A DNA stretch of 64,000 nucleotides from Rhinopomastus cyanomelas (Eukaryota; Chordata; Aves; Bucerotiformes; Rhinopomastidae): NCBI GenBank assembly GCA_013400115.1, contig VXBP01003514.1, positions 193,888 to 257,887 of the forward strand. Reading direction: 5' to 3'. Of this stretch, positions 44,856 through 57,366 are shown piece by piece. How positions within the stretch are numbered: position 1 is the first letter of the stretch; every line of letters begins with the position of its first letter. A program made the position numbers and the translations under genes. The notes below the pieces were generated by a model. It was not told the DNA's origin and searched no databases. It saw only the letters and a program-made list of their open reading frames with translations.

Positions 44856-47800
44856 ACGCTTAGGATAGTTTCTATGTTTTTAGCTGATGTTATTAATCAA
44901 CAGATCTCCCCTACTGTATAAGATATCAAAGACTTCCCATCTGAAAATGATGATGCAGTTCATGGGTAGATATCAGCACTAATTACACCTCGTTAAGTTT
45001 GGGAAAACTCAAAAATGACTGAGAGAACAGCCAAGAAAGGCTGAGAAATCACTACCCCGATTGATTTAATGATGTGATAAGGCATTTATAAACCTCTCTG
45101 CCTGCAAGTGAAAGACACCTCTTATGCGTTTGATTCGTAGCCAAAAGGAGTGAAGGATACAACAACTAAGGAAAGACAAAAGCAATCAAGAATGTAAATT
45201 ATCTTCTTGGTGATCATTTTCCTGAAATAGAACATCTTGAGAAATACAGAAGCACCAGATCAAAGCAGAAAGAGACTCACACGTTGATTTGGATATTACT
45301 GCATGGAGAGCAGGGGGTGGGAAATGATTTTTCCATACATGTTATGGCTATAAAATGACATCATTTAAAAATGTTTGATCAAAATCATGTAATGAAAAAT
45401 TTAAAATTATTCCAAAATTTGAGCACTGGGGACTAAAACCCAAGAATGAATTTATTTATGTCTCCATGACAGAGATGAACGGCCCCTGGAGCTCTAGCTG
45501 TACTGCTTGCCTGTTCAGCTTCACTGGTTTCAATATTCAAAATTAGTTTTATTAAAAAAAACCCCAAACTTCTTGCTTCTCCAGATGAGATGGTTCTCTG
45601 CTAGTCCTGTGTGGAGTGCTCTTTTGACAGAGCATGTTTGGCATTCTTTATGCTCTTTAGCTTGTTTCTAGCACACAGGAAAGAAATCACAGAACTCTTG
45701 GGAATAATTTTGTGCTCTTCATTTTCTGCCCCGTGCACAATCACTTCTAACACACTTCTCTGCATCTAGTTTCACTTCTTTTCACACCAGATGCCACAAT
45801 CTCACAGCAGAGCTGGCCACTGTGCCAGAAATACCAGCCAAACACTTTCAACTTGTTTTGTAGTTTGTGGCCACTGTGACTTTTTCCCTTTGGTTTCACC
45901 CTGTTTTATTCATCGTTGGAAGATGCTGTTGTGTGTCACTGTTGTTGTGGATACGTACAGGCACGGCTGCTGTCCTTTTCACAGCCAGGCAGAAGACTGG
46001 ACTTTCACATGTTGATGGTCAGCTGAGGCTCTACCAGTCGCCTGATCCCTCCATCTGTTATTGATATGGAACCTAACATCAGGCTACCAGCTGCTAGCAG
46101 GCTTGCTTGATCCTATGATTCTATAATATATCCCAGCTCTTCTTTCAACAAGAATAGAATTTAGAGTCACAGGTAGTGGTAAATCAAATGATCTGTTGCT
46201 GCAAATTTGGTCCAAAATGCCTTCTGAAGCCTCTGAGCTAAGCCCAGGGTAAGGGCTGCAAGAAGACAACAAGGTGCGTGTCTCCTGTCTCCTGAGGCAC
46301 AGAAGTGTGCTTCCTAAGTGTGACAGACACTTGCCAGGGAACTGATCCTGGACTGTGACATCTCCAGCCAAGATGATGTCGAAAGCCCAGGGTCCATGTG
46401 CTGCGATCTACGCACAGAAGCTCAGTGCAGGCTCACGGCAGGGAGCATTGAAGGATCCTTTGTGTGTCATCCGTGGTGCAAACATGAGTGTATTTCTGTG
46501 TGCACCTCTGGGTACAGGAAGAGATCTAAAAACTGAGGATGTGTTAATTCTTGCAAACCCTTATCTAAAATTTCCCTGCTAAACTCATCTCTCGCAACCA
46601 CCTTGAACAGACCACACGTCCACAAGGATATTAAATCATAATATTAAGCAAAGGAAGGCTGTTCTATCTTCTTCCTCTTCTAAAGTCCTGCTTTGATTTA
46701 CTGCTTTCTGTAGTCCCGAATGTAAATAATGTCACAGCAAATAAGTGTTTAGTGTCTGTGAAGTTTATTCTATTGGTCTATTTAGGTTCTTGAGTCTGAG
46801 CTATAATGCATATAAATTAGTGGCCAGTGAGTGGTGTTTAATTATCTAGAAGCCTTGTCATTGACAAAGTGACCTGTGCTGGCTTTCTTGCCAGGGAGGC
46901 TTGAAGTTGTTATGCTAAACTCTGGACAGTTTGAGGTAAATATTTACCCGCCCAATAAAGAGGTGCTAAAACTAATTCAGCCCCAGGATGTTAACTCCTG
47001 GAGATCACACAAGTCCCCTTAGGAAGCCAACTTCATGTTATACAGGGAAACCTCAGATGTGGCTGGAGTAAATGGGTAGTTGCTCTAACAAGGTGATGAT
47101 AAGGAGAAGTTTGGACTTGATCATAAGCATGCCTGAGAAAAATTATACACACACAGGGAGGGATCCACCTCTCTGTCTGTGATCCCATATGGTGCCCATC
47201 ACTCTGTGCTGCCTGATGGAGATTCTTTTGGTTCTGAGTGAAGGTCAATGCAAAAACATAGATCTTGTTACCTGCAGTTGTCTAGTGCCATCTGAGGTGC
47301 TCTGAAGTATCGTGCCTGGCCTCCAGCTGGAGCTCTAGGAGTGTCCTGTAAGTCTTCTAGCATGTGAATAGCTAAGCTAAGGCAGTGTGGGCCAAATGGG
47401 GTGACACCTGGAGAGTGTGAGTAACTGAATCCAGCCCTTATCCTCATTCACTCTGAATGACAAATGTCTGCCCAAGGTTTAGAGCTTTGGTCTCAGTTTC
47501 TGTCAAAGTCGAGGTAGCATACAGCTGGTGATTTTTGTTTGAGTGGTTTGTTTTCATGTTCCCTCTGTAAGAGACAAACTGACGCAGTGGTTGAGTGATT
47601 TGTAGTTTCCTCTTTTTCTTTCGAGACATTAATGGGGTTTTCTGCTCAGGACAGTATCAGATTCATTGGTTTCACATTGCTGCCAGAGAGTTCAAACCAC
47701 TCTCTGGATGTCCATCACTTGGGATCACTGGAGTAACTGAGCTGTCTCCCAGGATGAGACAATCAGTGCTTGAGAAGAAAACTTTTGGTAGGGAAGGACT

Positions 47801-47869
47801 TCATGGCCTGTGGACAGTAGGACATCTATTTCTGGGCTCCCCGCCCATTGCTTCCAGGAGTGATCAGGC

Positions 47870-48340
47870 TCTGCCCTTCAAAGCTGCCAAGGCCAGTTCC
47901 TGGGCTCTGCAGCAGAGCACAGAGCTGTCAGGCAGTTGCAGGCCCACGAGGCTGCTGTTAGATGAGATTCTTTGAACTTAACCACCATGCACTTGACTCC
48001 CAGGGCCACCATCTGCATTATCTTGGGGGGGTCTGCTCCCCTTGAGGCAAAATCCTGCAAAGTCAGGGTCATCTACATCCCTTATGGGAGGGGACAGCTG
48101 CTGCATTTGGTTTCCGTCTACTACTTGGCCCCTCTGGTCACTGAACTCCACAGAGATGTGGCTGTTAGACATGCCCTTTCCAAAAATGTTTTCCTGCAAA
48201 CGTAGCGTAAAAGATCCCTTCTTGCTCCATGCTGTTGCCCCACTGCCACCTCCAAGTGCAGGTTGCGCGCAGCTGGCTCACTCTCCTGAGCATCACATGT
48301 ACAATAAGGACCACAAGGTTGCCAGGGCTGAAATGCCATG
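47870..48340 (-). pseudogene. Possible decayed coding segment, family unknown
   Basis: The minus strand shows open frames of about 60-75 codons in all three phases that overlap in series, with balanced amino-acid composition. One frame (48199 down to 47978) contains SHISVEFSDQRGQVVDGNQ and DVDDPDFAGFCLKG; a following frame has VALGVKCMVVKFKESHLTA. The serial frame changes could reflect a pseudogene with indels, or chance in a stop-poor GC-rich stretch. I recognise no family. Confidence 0.2.
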
Positions 48341-48557
48341 ACAGGAGAAGCAGCACGTCTGACGTGACGTTGCCTTCTAGAGTGCTCTAGAAACCTTAGT
48401 GCACTACAGCCTGTGGGCCACCCAGGCTGAGTGTGGGGGTGTCCTCAGAAGGGCTGCAGAGCCCCACGCAGTCTGGCCTGACCCTGGCTCACTCCCCCGG
48501 GGACTCTCAGGATGTCCCACAAGCAGGACAGAACAGAGCCAAAAGTGCTCTCACATG

Positions 48558-48725
48558 GGATCACAGACTCACAGGAAAATTCAGGCTCAAAGGGCCCCCA
48601 GGAGATCTCACATCCAAGCTCCTGCGCAGAACAGGGTCAAACTTCAATGTCAGACCTGGTTGCATAGGGTTTTATGCAGCTGGCTCTTGAAAACCTTTCT
48701 GGGCAAGATGTTCATCTTCACTTCC
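48558..48725 (-). mobile_element. Probable old CR1 fragment, type C
   Basis: GGATCACAGACTCACAGG resembles an antisense CR1 tail. The following order of segments (GGGCCCCCAGGAGATC, AGAACAGGGTCA, CCTGGTTGCATAGGG, CTTGAAAACCTTTCTGGG) matches an older CR1 group, though heavily mutated. Confidence 0.5.
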
Positions 48726-51261
48726 ACCCATTATCATCCATGTTCAACAGATTAGAGCCCACGTGGGTGCATCTGTCTATGTTGAACTCACACCTTCCTT
48801 TAGAAGTTCCAGCTTGTCCTAAAAGCTCTCATTCGTTATTTTTCTAATAAAGAAAACAGGGAGCAGAGACATTTGTTTTGCCTACAATAAATTGCAAAAG
48901 TTATCTTTGTATTTGCTGCAAATCAAGTACTAACACTGTCAAAATTATAAGGGAAAACAGATTTATTTTCTCTTAGCTTTTGAGAGAAAAAACGTAGACA
49001 GAACTATGGCAGCTCTGCTGAGCGTGTTTCCCGTTTCTTCCAAGAAAGGAATGCCCAACTTTCCAATGTCACCCTCCTAAACAAGTGATGTCACAGAGAA
49101 TCAGAACAAGCCCTTTTCTGGGATTTCTGTTGGAAGCCAGTAGCAACCTGAGAAAGAAAGGACCTGACCGTGAGAGTGTCTACACATAGCTGGGATGCCG
49201 GGAGCTGCTTTGCATACGTTTAGAATCGCTCAGACAACAGGCTTACTGGCTCCGTTTTCCCCAGAACTTGCTGGTCACACAAAGCAGAAGCAGCTGTTCA
49301 CGTCTCAGATAAATACAACTATTAACAATAAAGGAGCTGGGGTGGATTTTTAGCCTGTTAGAAAACAAAACAATGCTCTCCTTGAGCTGGTTTTATCTCG
49401 TTCTAAAATGGAAGGCGCAGAACGTACTCAGTAGAGGTTCACTTTCAAGGGTTGATTTTGCTCCTTCACTCTTCATGACATGAAATGCGCTTCTGCAAGA
49501 CGTCGAAGTCATGAACTGACATAACCAGAGAGAAACTAATTCATATCTGCAGAGAATCCAGCTCCACATGTCTCAGATTAGAGCATCCATTCTGCAACTC
49601 TCTCTTGTTTTCCCCTTGCTGTTATCTCCCTCACTGTCTCTGGTCGGCTGCAGAAGGGAAACCAATGGCTCCGACCACCCACGGTGCCTGCTTAGCAGCT
49701 GTAAAACATAGGTGCCGAGGACCAAGACGCCTCTTCTCCAGCAGTGGCATCTCTTGTGGTTCCTCCTTTAGCTGGCATCAGGAACCAGCTCTGATGGCAG
49801 CCAGGAAATGTCTTCTGAAATGCAGAGGGACAACATCCTTCAGTCTGAGAGATTCCTCCAGGGAATTTGCTACGCCACTGTGTGTGCTAGAAGAGAATCT
49901 TATTGAGGGGGGCGCATGTATATGTGTGGGGGGGTATGTTCTGTGTTCAAGGCCCTCATGACTGGGATTGAGTGTTCTCAGCACTTTATGGGGAAACAGC
50001 CATGGCCCACCTTGGCTTTTATGGAAGAAGAGGAATGTGAATCAAAAATGGAAGTCCCATAACTGTGTGGGTGGCCTTTCCCGCTGTGCGGAGTATCTCT
50101 GTGTGTGCTCCCATCTGCCATGACTTTGAGAAAGGAGCCCTTTACTCGTATGGCAACAAACCCCTAAGGCAGAGTGTTTACGTTCCTAAGTACTCGATCA
50201 TATTTCCCCGCAGAGCTAATGAAACAAACTAAGCAAAACTCTATGCAGATTCCTGTAGGCACAGAAAACTCTGCAAAATTCTTCAGACCCTGGTTACAGC
50301 AGCAGATAAGCACAATGAGCTTTATTTTCCATTGGCTGAAAATCCTAAGCCGACTTGCCTACCCTTGACTTTAGTATCTCATGGGATGGGGGATTAGGTT
50401 ATAATAGTCTCTACGACTACATCCCAATTCTTCTAACTGCTTAAAAGTCGTCATTTTCAGGGTGACCTAATGGATTGATCAGCTTCACGGGGACCTGACA
50501 CGTGTTTCAAGTTAAGAAAATGATCGATGACAGACTTGTTTGCACACACGTTCCCCTGACTTGGGTCATTAAGCAAATGGATAATTGAATTCATTCAGTG
50601 AGAATGCTGGAAAAGCATAAGTACACGCAGGTTTGCCACGTTGGATTCCTAATGTAGTGATCCTAGAAATACCCCAGAGAAATGTGTCCAGGAGAGCTCA
50701 TTCACAGGGAATGGGGCTGCACTCCTCCATTTATGGTTTTCTTTATTTCTGATCAGTCTTAAACAACAGTCAAGTACCAGTATCTGCGTCTAAAGAAAAG
50801 TGTGTCTGTGAAATACAAGTGGGTCTTGAATTTCAAACTGGTTTTCACAGCCATTTATTGCAGCTTTACACTGGTTACACACTCACGTGCTGTGGCAGGG
50901 CACTGTTTGTCATATGTAGGAAGAAACGTTATTCAGGACATACTGAAGCATTTACCTCACCACCCTTCTACAGCAAATAGTTTCTTCAGGAAGTGGCCTC
51001 AGGAAGTTCCCCACCCATGAAGTCCCATTAAGTGCAGTGGAATGGGTTGTATGAGTAACTGACCACAGAGGGTCTGAAACTGGCCTCTTACCATCACAGT
51101 TCTGTAGTTCATTCAAGAAGTTCACATTTGTTCAGATTTCCTACAGTCTAGCAAATTTAAATCTGTACCCACACTGAGACTGCACAATAAATCATACCCA
51201 TAGACTGTGAATAAGAGGTTATGGTAGTCTTCAATAAATAGGGGTTTGGATACACTGACAT
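48726..51261. other. Unique non-coding sequence, 2.5 kb
   Basis: A G-rich patch at about 49907-49935 (GAGGGGGGCGC and GTGGGGGGGTATG). No CR1. A 118-codon plus-strand frame at 49605-49961 has no recognised domain. Confidence 0.55.
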
Positions 51262-51961
51262 TTGGGGAAGTGTGGCTGGAAAGCAGTCTAGCAGAAAAGG
51301 TTCTAACTGACAGGCGGCTAAATATGAGCCAGCAGTGTGCCTAGGTAGCCAAGAAGGCCAGTGGCATCCTGGCCTGTATTAGAAACCGTGTCCAGCAGGA
51401 GTACGGACGGGATTGTCCCTCTGCACTCAGCACTGGTGAGGCCACACCTTGAGTACTGGGTCCAGTTTTGGGCACCTCAGTACAAGGGAGACATTGAGGC
51501 ACTGGAGCAAGGGCAGAGGAGGACAACAAAGCTGGAGAAGGGCCTGGAGAATAAATCTGATAAGGAGAGATGGAGAGAGTTGGGGCTGCTTAGTTTGAGA
51601 AAGAAGAGGATGAGGGGAGACCTCATCACTCTACAAGTCTCTGAAAGGACACTATAGAAATGTTCATGGTGGACTCTTCTCACAGGTCATTAGTGACAGA
51701 ACCAAAGGGAAGGGCTTTGAGCTTCAGCAGGGGACGGTTAGATTGGACATCAGGCAAAATTCCTTCCCAGAGAGAGTGGTCAGACACTGGGATGGGCTGC
51801 CCAGGTGGTGGCTGAGTCCCCATCCCTGGATGAGGTTAAAAGACACTTAGATGTGGTGTTGGGGGATCTGGTTTAGGGGTGACCTTGTAGAGTAGGGTTG
51901 ATGGTTGGACTCGATGATCTTATAGGTCTTTTCAAATCTGAATGTTTCTGTGATTCTGTGA
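51262..51961 (+). mobile_element. CR1 LINE fragment, type B, longest copy in the window
   Basis: About 700 bp in sense orientation: TTTGGGGAAGTGTGGCTGGA, ATGAGCCAGCAGTGTGCC, GAGGCCACACCTTGAGTACT, then the type B 3' end and intact tail GTGATTCTGTGA. It lies wholly in the 3' region; no reverse-transcriptase coding sequence is present. Confidence 0.95.
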
Positions 51962-52747
51962 CTATTTGGCTATTAAAATATGGGCTTTCTTTTCTCTCTC
52001 AGCTCAGTGATGCCTTATACCAGCTTTCTGCTGATACTTTATATTTTTATATATTCATGACATGCTTTACATAGTAAAAGCTGTGCTTTGCCACATTATT
52101 AGCCTTTCTCTAACCCCTCTAATCTTTTGCTAACAAAATATTACAAGCTGCTGAAAAATTATTGAAAACAGTGACTGATACAGAATGGCAGGAAATGTCA
52201 TGTCTCTTAAAAATACTCCCCCAAATTCACCCCGAGTCTGACAGGAAAAGCAACAACTGAGCTCTAAACTGTGCATAGTTCTAAGGGCTCACTCTTAGCA
52301 CCCATTTTTAGAACCACAGAACAATTCCTCCAGCTTTTTAAATAGCTGAGGCTTCATGTGCCATAAAAACTTACTGTAAATATTTCTGTTGCTGCAATGG
52401 TGTCTCAGTTACCACAAGGAGTTGCTAGGATATTATCTGTGTCAGGAAGTTTGTTGTGCCTTCATAAAGGAAAACCAGCAGTCATTTTGATGCATTATGC
52501 AAATAATATCCTGTTTTCTCAACGGATTCCTTTGGAGCAGTCAGAAAAACCTCCCAGCCTCCGAGCAGTGCTCACCCAGATTCCCGTACTCCGCTCTGAG
52601 CATCCGTGTGAGCAACACTTTCAGTTGGCTGCAGTGATTGCAGCAGTAAATAAAACCTGTGTTCGATCGATTTTAGTGCCAGAGACCATCGAGCAAACAA
52701 ACCCACAGAGGGCACTTTCCTATTTAGACACAGGAGAAACATTTAAA
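51962..52747. other. Unique non-coding sequence
   Basis: A 140-codon plus-strand frame (52397-52819) begins here and runs into an antisense CR1. Its unique part has no recognised domain, so I do not call it a gene. A weak CTCF-like match at 52702-52715 is not called. Confidence 0.5.
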
Positions 52748-53257
52748 ATCATGGAACCATTAAATGGCTCAGGTTGGATGGGACCTCAGGGATCATCTAA
52801 TCCACCCTCTCCACCATGAGCAGCGATGCCTCTTGACTAGACCACTTGGCTCAAAGCCTCATCCAGCCTGATGTGAACATCTCCAGGAAGGGGGCAGCCA
52901 CAGCCTCTCAGGGCAACCTATTCCAGAGTGTCCTCATACGGAAGAATTTCTTCCTGAGAATTCTAATCCAAACGTGTTCTCCTTCAGTTTAAAGCAGCTT
53001 CCCCTTGTCCTATCACTGGGCACTCTTCTGAAAGCCCCTCTCCAATCTTCCTGTAGTTTCCCTTCAAATACAGGAAGGCTGCTGGAAGGTCCCTGCAAAG
53101 CCTTCTCTTCTCTAGGCTTAACAATGCCAGCTCCCTCAGCCCGTCTTCGCAGCAGAGATGTTCCAGCCCCTGGATCATCCTTGTGGCCTTCTTCTGGACT
53201 CATTCCAAACAGTCTCTGTCCCTCTTATGGTGGGGACACAAGAACTGGACACAGTGT
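52748..53257 (-). mobile_element. CR1 LINE fragment, type C, chicken-like, about 510 bp
   Basis: Antisense, with ATCATGGAACCATTAAATGG, TTCAGTTTAAAGCAGCTTCC, CTTGTCCTATCACTGGGCA and CTTGTGGCCTTCTTCTGGAC. High divergence from its group implies an old insertion. Confidence 0.9.
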
Positions 53258-53822
53258 TATAAATTAATCAGCTTTGTCATGAAAAACAGTACTTGGAGAA
53301 GACCCTGTGAAACTAATGCCTCCGCTCAGCTGAGGGCTACCAAGTACATCACATTTGATAGACATTAACTGGAATCATTCCTTATCTGAACTGAATTTGT
53401 TTTAGCTATTTCACAAATGAACAACATACTACACACATGTACTTAGCATTTATATTGTTAGATGCCTTTATTTAAAAAGTTAGTTATGAAGTATTTATTT
53501 AAAAACATCTGCAGGAGTGACGATGGCCAGTGATGGCCAAAGGCATAAAACCCCTAGTCTTCCATTCACACGAAAACAGCAGTGGGGTGGTACAAAGGGG
53601 GGATAAAAACCACATACAGATGTCTCTAAAACTCTTCTCATCAAGAAAGAAATCAAGCACAAACATCTACAATTTATATACATGACTACTAAAATGTATG
53701 TAAATAAATTGTAGAACAATAAAAAGCGATTAGAATTCACATGGAGAAGCAGTTAATGTTTGAAAAGATTTTGAGTAATACACATGACCAAGGTGAGTGC
53801 ACCCTGTTAGTGGAGCACAGTT
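53258..53822. other. Unique AT-rich sequence
   Basis: Nothing recognised. Confidence 0.55.
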
Positions 53823-53917
53823 CATAGAATCATGGAATCATTAGGGACTGGAAGGGACCTCAAAAGGTCATCTAGTCTAATCCCCCTGCCACAGCAGGAT
53901 CACCTAGACCAAGTCAA
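53823..53917 (-). mobile_element. CR1 LINE fragment, type A, very short
   Basis: Antisense tail TCATAGAATCATGGAATC and body to CACCTAGACCAAGTC. Confidence 0.92.
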
Positions 53918-54125
53918 TACAGCAAATAACTTACTTATCTGAGAACACTATAAATAGAAAATATCGTAAAATAAATGTATTTTGTAAGCCTGAAGTTTTT
54001 AAGAAAATAATTTTAGAAATTTGAGAAAATAATACATTTTGAAGGATTAAAATGAAGCAGCGATAACATCACACTGAATATCAGGGAGTCTAAGTACTTA
54101 ATTACTGCTAATTGCCTCATGGTGT

Positions 54126-54330
54126 CATAGAATCATAGAATGGTTTGGGTTGAAGGGACCTCAGGGAATGTCTAGTTCCAGCTCCCTTGCCATGGGGGCA
54201 CCTCTCAGTAGACCAGGTTGCTCAGTCCCCATCCAACCCTTGCAGGTTTGGGCCATCCACAACAGTCCCCATCCAACCCTTCCAAGTTTGGGCCATCCAC
54301 AACCTCCCTGGGCAATCTGTATCTCCCATT
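54126..54330 (-). mobile_element. CR1 LINE fragment, type C, chicken-like, with internal tandem duplication
   Basis: Antisense tail CATAGAATCATAGAATGG, then GGTTTGGGTTGAAGGGACC and GTAGACCAGGTTGCTCAGTC. A 40-bp segment is duplicated in tandem at 54223-54262 and 54263-54302. Confidence 0.9.
54223..54302. repeat. Two tandem 40-bp copies inside a CR1
   Basis: Both copies run CAGTCCCCATCCAACCCTT to GGTTTGGGCCATCCACAA or AGTTTGGGCCATCCACAA form, and differ by a few bases (GCAGG against CCAAG). Only one copy is expected in the parent element. Confidence 0.92.
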
Positions 54331-54873
54331 ACATTTAAATAAATAAATGGTCTAATGTCATTACGTAAGAAAAAGAAAACTTGGGGTTTTCTTAAGCTCT
54401 CCTGATGTGTAATTCAGACAGAATTGTGGGTTGTTTTTCCTTTCCCCTTCTCTCTCCGTGCAAGTACACAATGAAAAATAGCTCCTACGCAACGGTGCCT
54501 AATGCGATTTGCTTGCCCAGCGGACAGCGGGGGCTATTGATGTGCATCATTACCGATACACCAACAGAAATTGCTGAGACATGGTATACAACTTGCTTTA
54601 CAAGTAAGCGTGTCGTGGAGTGAATCCAGATCCTTCTGGCTCCTGTTTCTGCTGTTGTGGACTTTTGAACGAGCCAGCCGGTTATGAGTGCCACACCAGC
54701 TTTTACACTCGGGTCTCAGAAAGTCTTTCCAAGCACTGCTGGCTCAAGGCACTTCCCAGTAAAACTCCTCATGCAAGTCAGCAAAGGGAAGTCTTTGGAG
54801 CATTTAATTAACTAGTTGAATCTTTTCCAATTATCTTCACCATAGGTATGTCTCTGATTCGCTTTACTCTTAG
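54331..54873. other. Unique sequence
   Basis: The stretch 54470-54620 has several CpG and no repeat. A 72-codon plus-strand frame at 54405-54623 has no recognised domain. Confidence 0.5.
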
Positions 54874-54980
54874 GCCCCATCCCTGGAGGTGTTTAAGCCA
54901 GGCTGGATGGGGCTCAGGCCAGCCTGGTCTAGGGTGGGGTGTCCCTGCCCATGGTGCGGGGGTTGGAACTGGATGATCAG
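54874..54980 (+). mobile_element. CR1 LINE fragment, type C, chicken-like 3' end
   Basis: Sense: CCATCCCTGGAGGTGTTTAA, CAGGCTGGATGGGGCTC, GGTGTCCCTGCCCATGGTG, GGTTGGAACTGGATGATC. The tail is missing or unrecognisable. Confidence 0.9.
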
Positions 54981-57265
54981 GTGGTGCTAGAATAGGGTTA
55001 GTGTTTCCATGGTGCAATCTAAGCAGACAAAGAATAGAAAGACATAGGCCCAGAGAAGCACTGAAGGTCACACATTACGTGGGTAACAGGAACTGGGTCC
55101 TCTGAGGACCCTTTTTTCCTGCAGCCTTTGCTGTAGTTTTAGGATTCCTCTGAGAATCGAGACAAGGCAGCTTTTGTGGACTAGCACTCTGAGACAAGCA
55201 CAAGGATCTCGATTAGCCTGTGTACAGAAGAGTCCATTCTCTTGCTAGTGTCATTCTAACTACTGATCATATTTTAGAACTACTTCATATAAATTCAATT
55301 ACCCTAATCCAGACCTAATTATGCCGTAATGCTGCTCCTTTATGGATATTGCTTCCTGCAGCCTGGGTGCTTTCAAACCCAGCACATCCTTTATCGATAC
55401 AGCTCGTGAAGACTAATAAGCAATATTTTAATGCCCTTGGTTAAAGGTCTTAGAATTGATCGGCCAGGACTGTGGCTTGCATTGACTGTAGCCAAGCTCC
55501 TGGACAAGTGACTCCTACAAATCAACTGCCGTGAATAACATACGGAAGCACTCTGCTGGAGTGATGCAGGGGCTTCTCTCCTGCCGTGGTGAGCTCTACA
55601 ACGAGGGCAAAATTCACCTACATAGAGAGCAGAACTTCTTTGCATGTCACCCCAGCTCCTGATGACTTCCAAAGGAGCTAAGTGTCACAACCTTCCACAC
55701 AAAGTGCAGGGAACTTGTCTTGGGTGGTGATCTCGCTGCAATCTGCATGCATAGCTCTGTGTGCCCTTACAGCCGTGTCGGGCAGCAGGTGTGCACTGCA
55801 CAACTCCCTCTGGGAAGAGAGAACAAGCATCCAGCAGGTGTTGGTCCAGTTGTTAAACACTGCTGAAGGACCTGCAGATAAAGCAGTGGTGAGCGAGGTG
55901 TAAGAGTCTATGGAAAAGATTTATTTCTAGTGCTAGTTCTGAGCATACGATGTGATGAATCCCAGCGCTGCCACTGACTCACACTCCCAGGCAGAAGCTC
56001 TTCAGAAAGAAAATGAGAAAGAGGAGACCTCAGAAGCAAATGTCAGGGCAGTAATTTTCTCATAGGACTCTTTCTGGCAGCCGGAGATAGCGACTCTGTA
56101 ATAACATGTTGGAGTTCTGAAGGGGGATTCCTCCAGAACGGAAATGTCCTTAGAAGGACCATTTCCCTAACTACACTCAAGCCTGTGGGAAACTGTTACC
56201 CTATGACGAGATCTTCTAAACTAGATAGGATTTATATTTATTCTTAAATTGGGTTTTATTTTCAGCAACTCCCCCACTGTGACTTGACATCCCAGAAAGA
56301 AGACCCTTCACATTCTCAGAAGCCTGCTGACAGAACTTATTCAGAGTTGTCTTTGTTAGCTCTACTCACTCAATAACATTTTCTTTCCATTCAGCTATTC
56401 CCTCCTCTACTAACTCCAGAGCTACTATTGAATATATTAAAAACCCAGGACCATCTTGCTGGAGCTACATAATCCAAAGCATGAGAAGCAAAAAGCAGAG
56501 CTCTCTGCTTAATTTGGTTTTATTTCTGGTTTATGAGCTTTGGATTTTGCATAATGAGACTGAGACAGGTGCTGCACCTTGGAAAACAGCCCCATTTGTT
56601 ATCTCATTCTGTGAGGTACCTTGGGTTTGTGTCTAGAAGGTTTTACTCACTCCACCAAATTCCAGTTGCAGTTTTTCTCAGCTCCCTGACTGTAACAGCT
56701 CCTATTGCACTACGTTGATCTTTCTTCTGCAGACCTTGCAGTCTCAGCCTGAGATCTAACAGTGACACTGGATTCAGTTTAACTGTACATCCTCACAAGA
56801 AACAACCTATTTGCTAGCTCCCCTGATGCCTTCAGTGACATATCTTAATCTCATTAACCCCTGGAACTCTATTAAACATGAAGTGTACTCATACAATAGA
56901 CCCCTCTGCTGATCACATGCAATGCCCGGACAGGATCTGGATCAATAATTTGGTTTTCACTGGGTGTTAGGTTTGGCAGGACCAAGGAAAGGCAAAATCT
57001 GCTGCTCCTAGATGAAGAGTGATTCCATGCACAGAGAGTGAGAGCCTGAGACTCTTCAAAGCCGAGGCACAATCTAGTGTTTTGTTCTGTGTTTGCCCTC
57101 TAAGTCCTCCAGCTTTCACACAAGGATGAGAACTTGTTGACTTACACTGTTAAAATTCCCACTGGACTCTTTCATTTCCCACACCAGTAACCACTGAGAT
57201 CCTGACAAACAGACAGCAGCAGTCCAGGAGTCTTAACTGCTGAAGTGAAATCCTACCCTAAGCAA
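54981..57265. other. Unique non-coding sequence, 2.3 kb
   Basis: No CR1 and no tandem repeat. Opposing 60-90 codon frames around 55391-55903 have no recognised domain. Confidence 0.55.
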
Positions 57266-57366
57266 GCAACTTGATCCAGGGGATCCTGCTGTGGTGGGGA
57301 GATTGGACTAGATGATGTTTCGAGGTCCCTTCCAACCCCAATGTTCTGTGATGCTGTGATTCTGTG
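57266..57366 (+). mobile_element. CR1 LINE fragment, type A, short 3' end
   Basis: CAACTTGATCCAGGGGATCC, TAGATGATGTTTCGAGGTCC, tail GTTCTGTGATGCTGTGATTC. Confidence 0.93.

Larger units (their letters stand above)
44137..48557. other. Unique sequence, 4.4 kb without a recognised CR1
   Basis: Contains the duplication at 44812-44855 and a possible decayed coding segment at 47870-48340. A weak CTCF-like match at 47285-47298 is not called. Short CpG-bearing patches occur around 44395-44420 and 44640-44660. No intact gene recognised. Confidence 0.5.

Noticed and set aside
46100..46125. TCCTATGATTCTATAAT, resembling a CR1 tail
   Set aside because: No CR1 body adjoins it, so it may be chance.
47285..47298. 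CTCF-like match (11 of 14) on the minus strand
   Set aside because: Three mismatches in the 5' half of the core and no CpG cluster around it.
52702..52715. CTCF-like match (12 of 14)
   Set aside because: It lacks the A at position 3 and has no supporting CpG context.
52397..52819. A 140-codon plus-strand open frame
   Set aside because: Its last part is antisense CR1 and the unique part has no recognisable domain or splice context.
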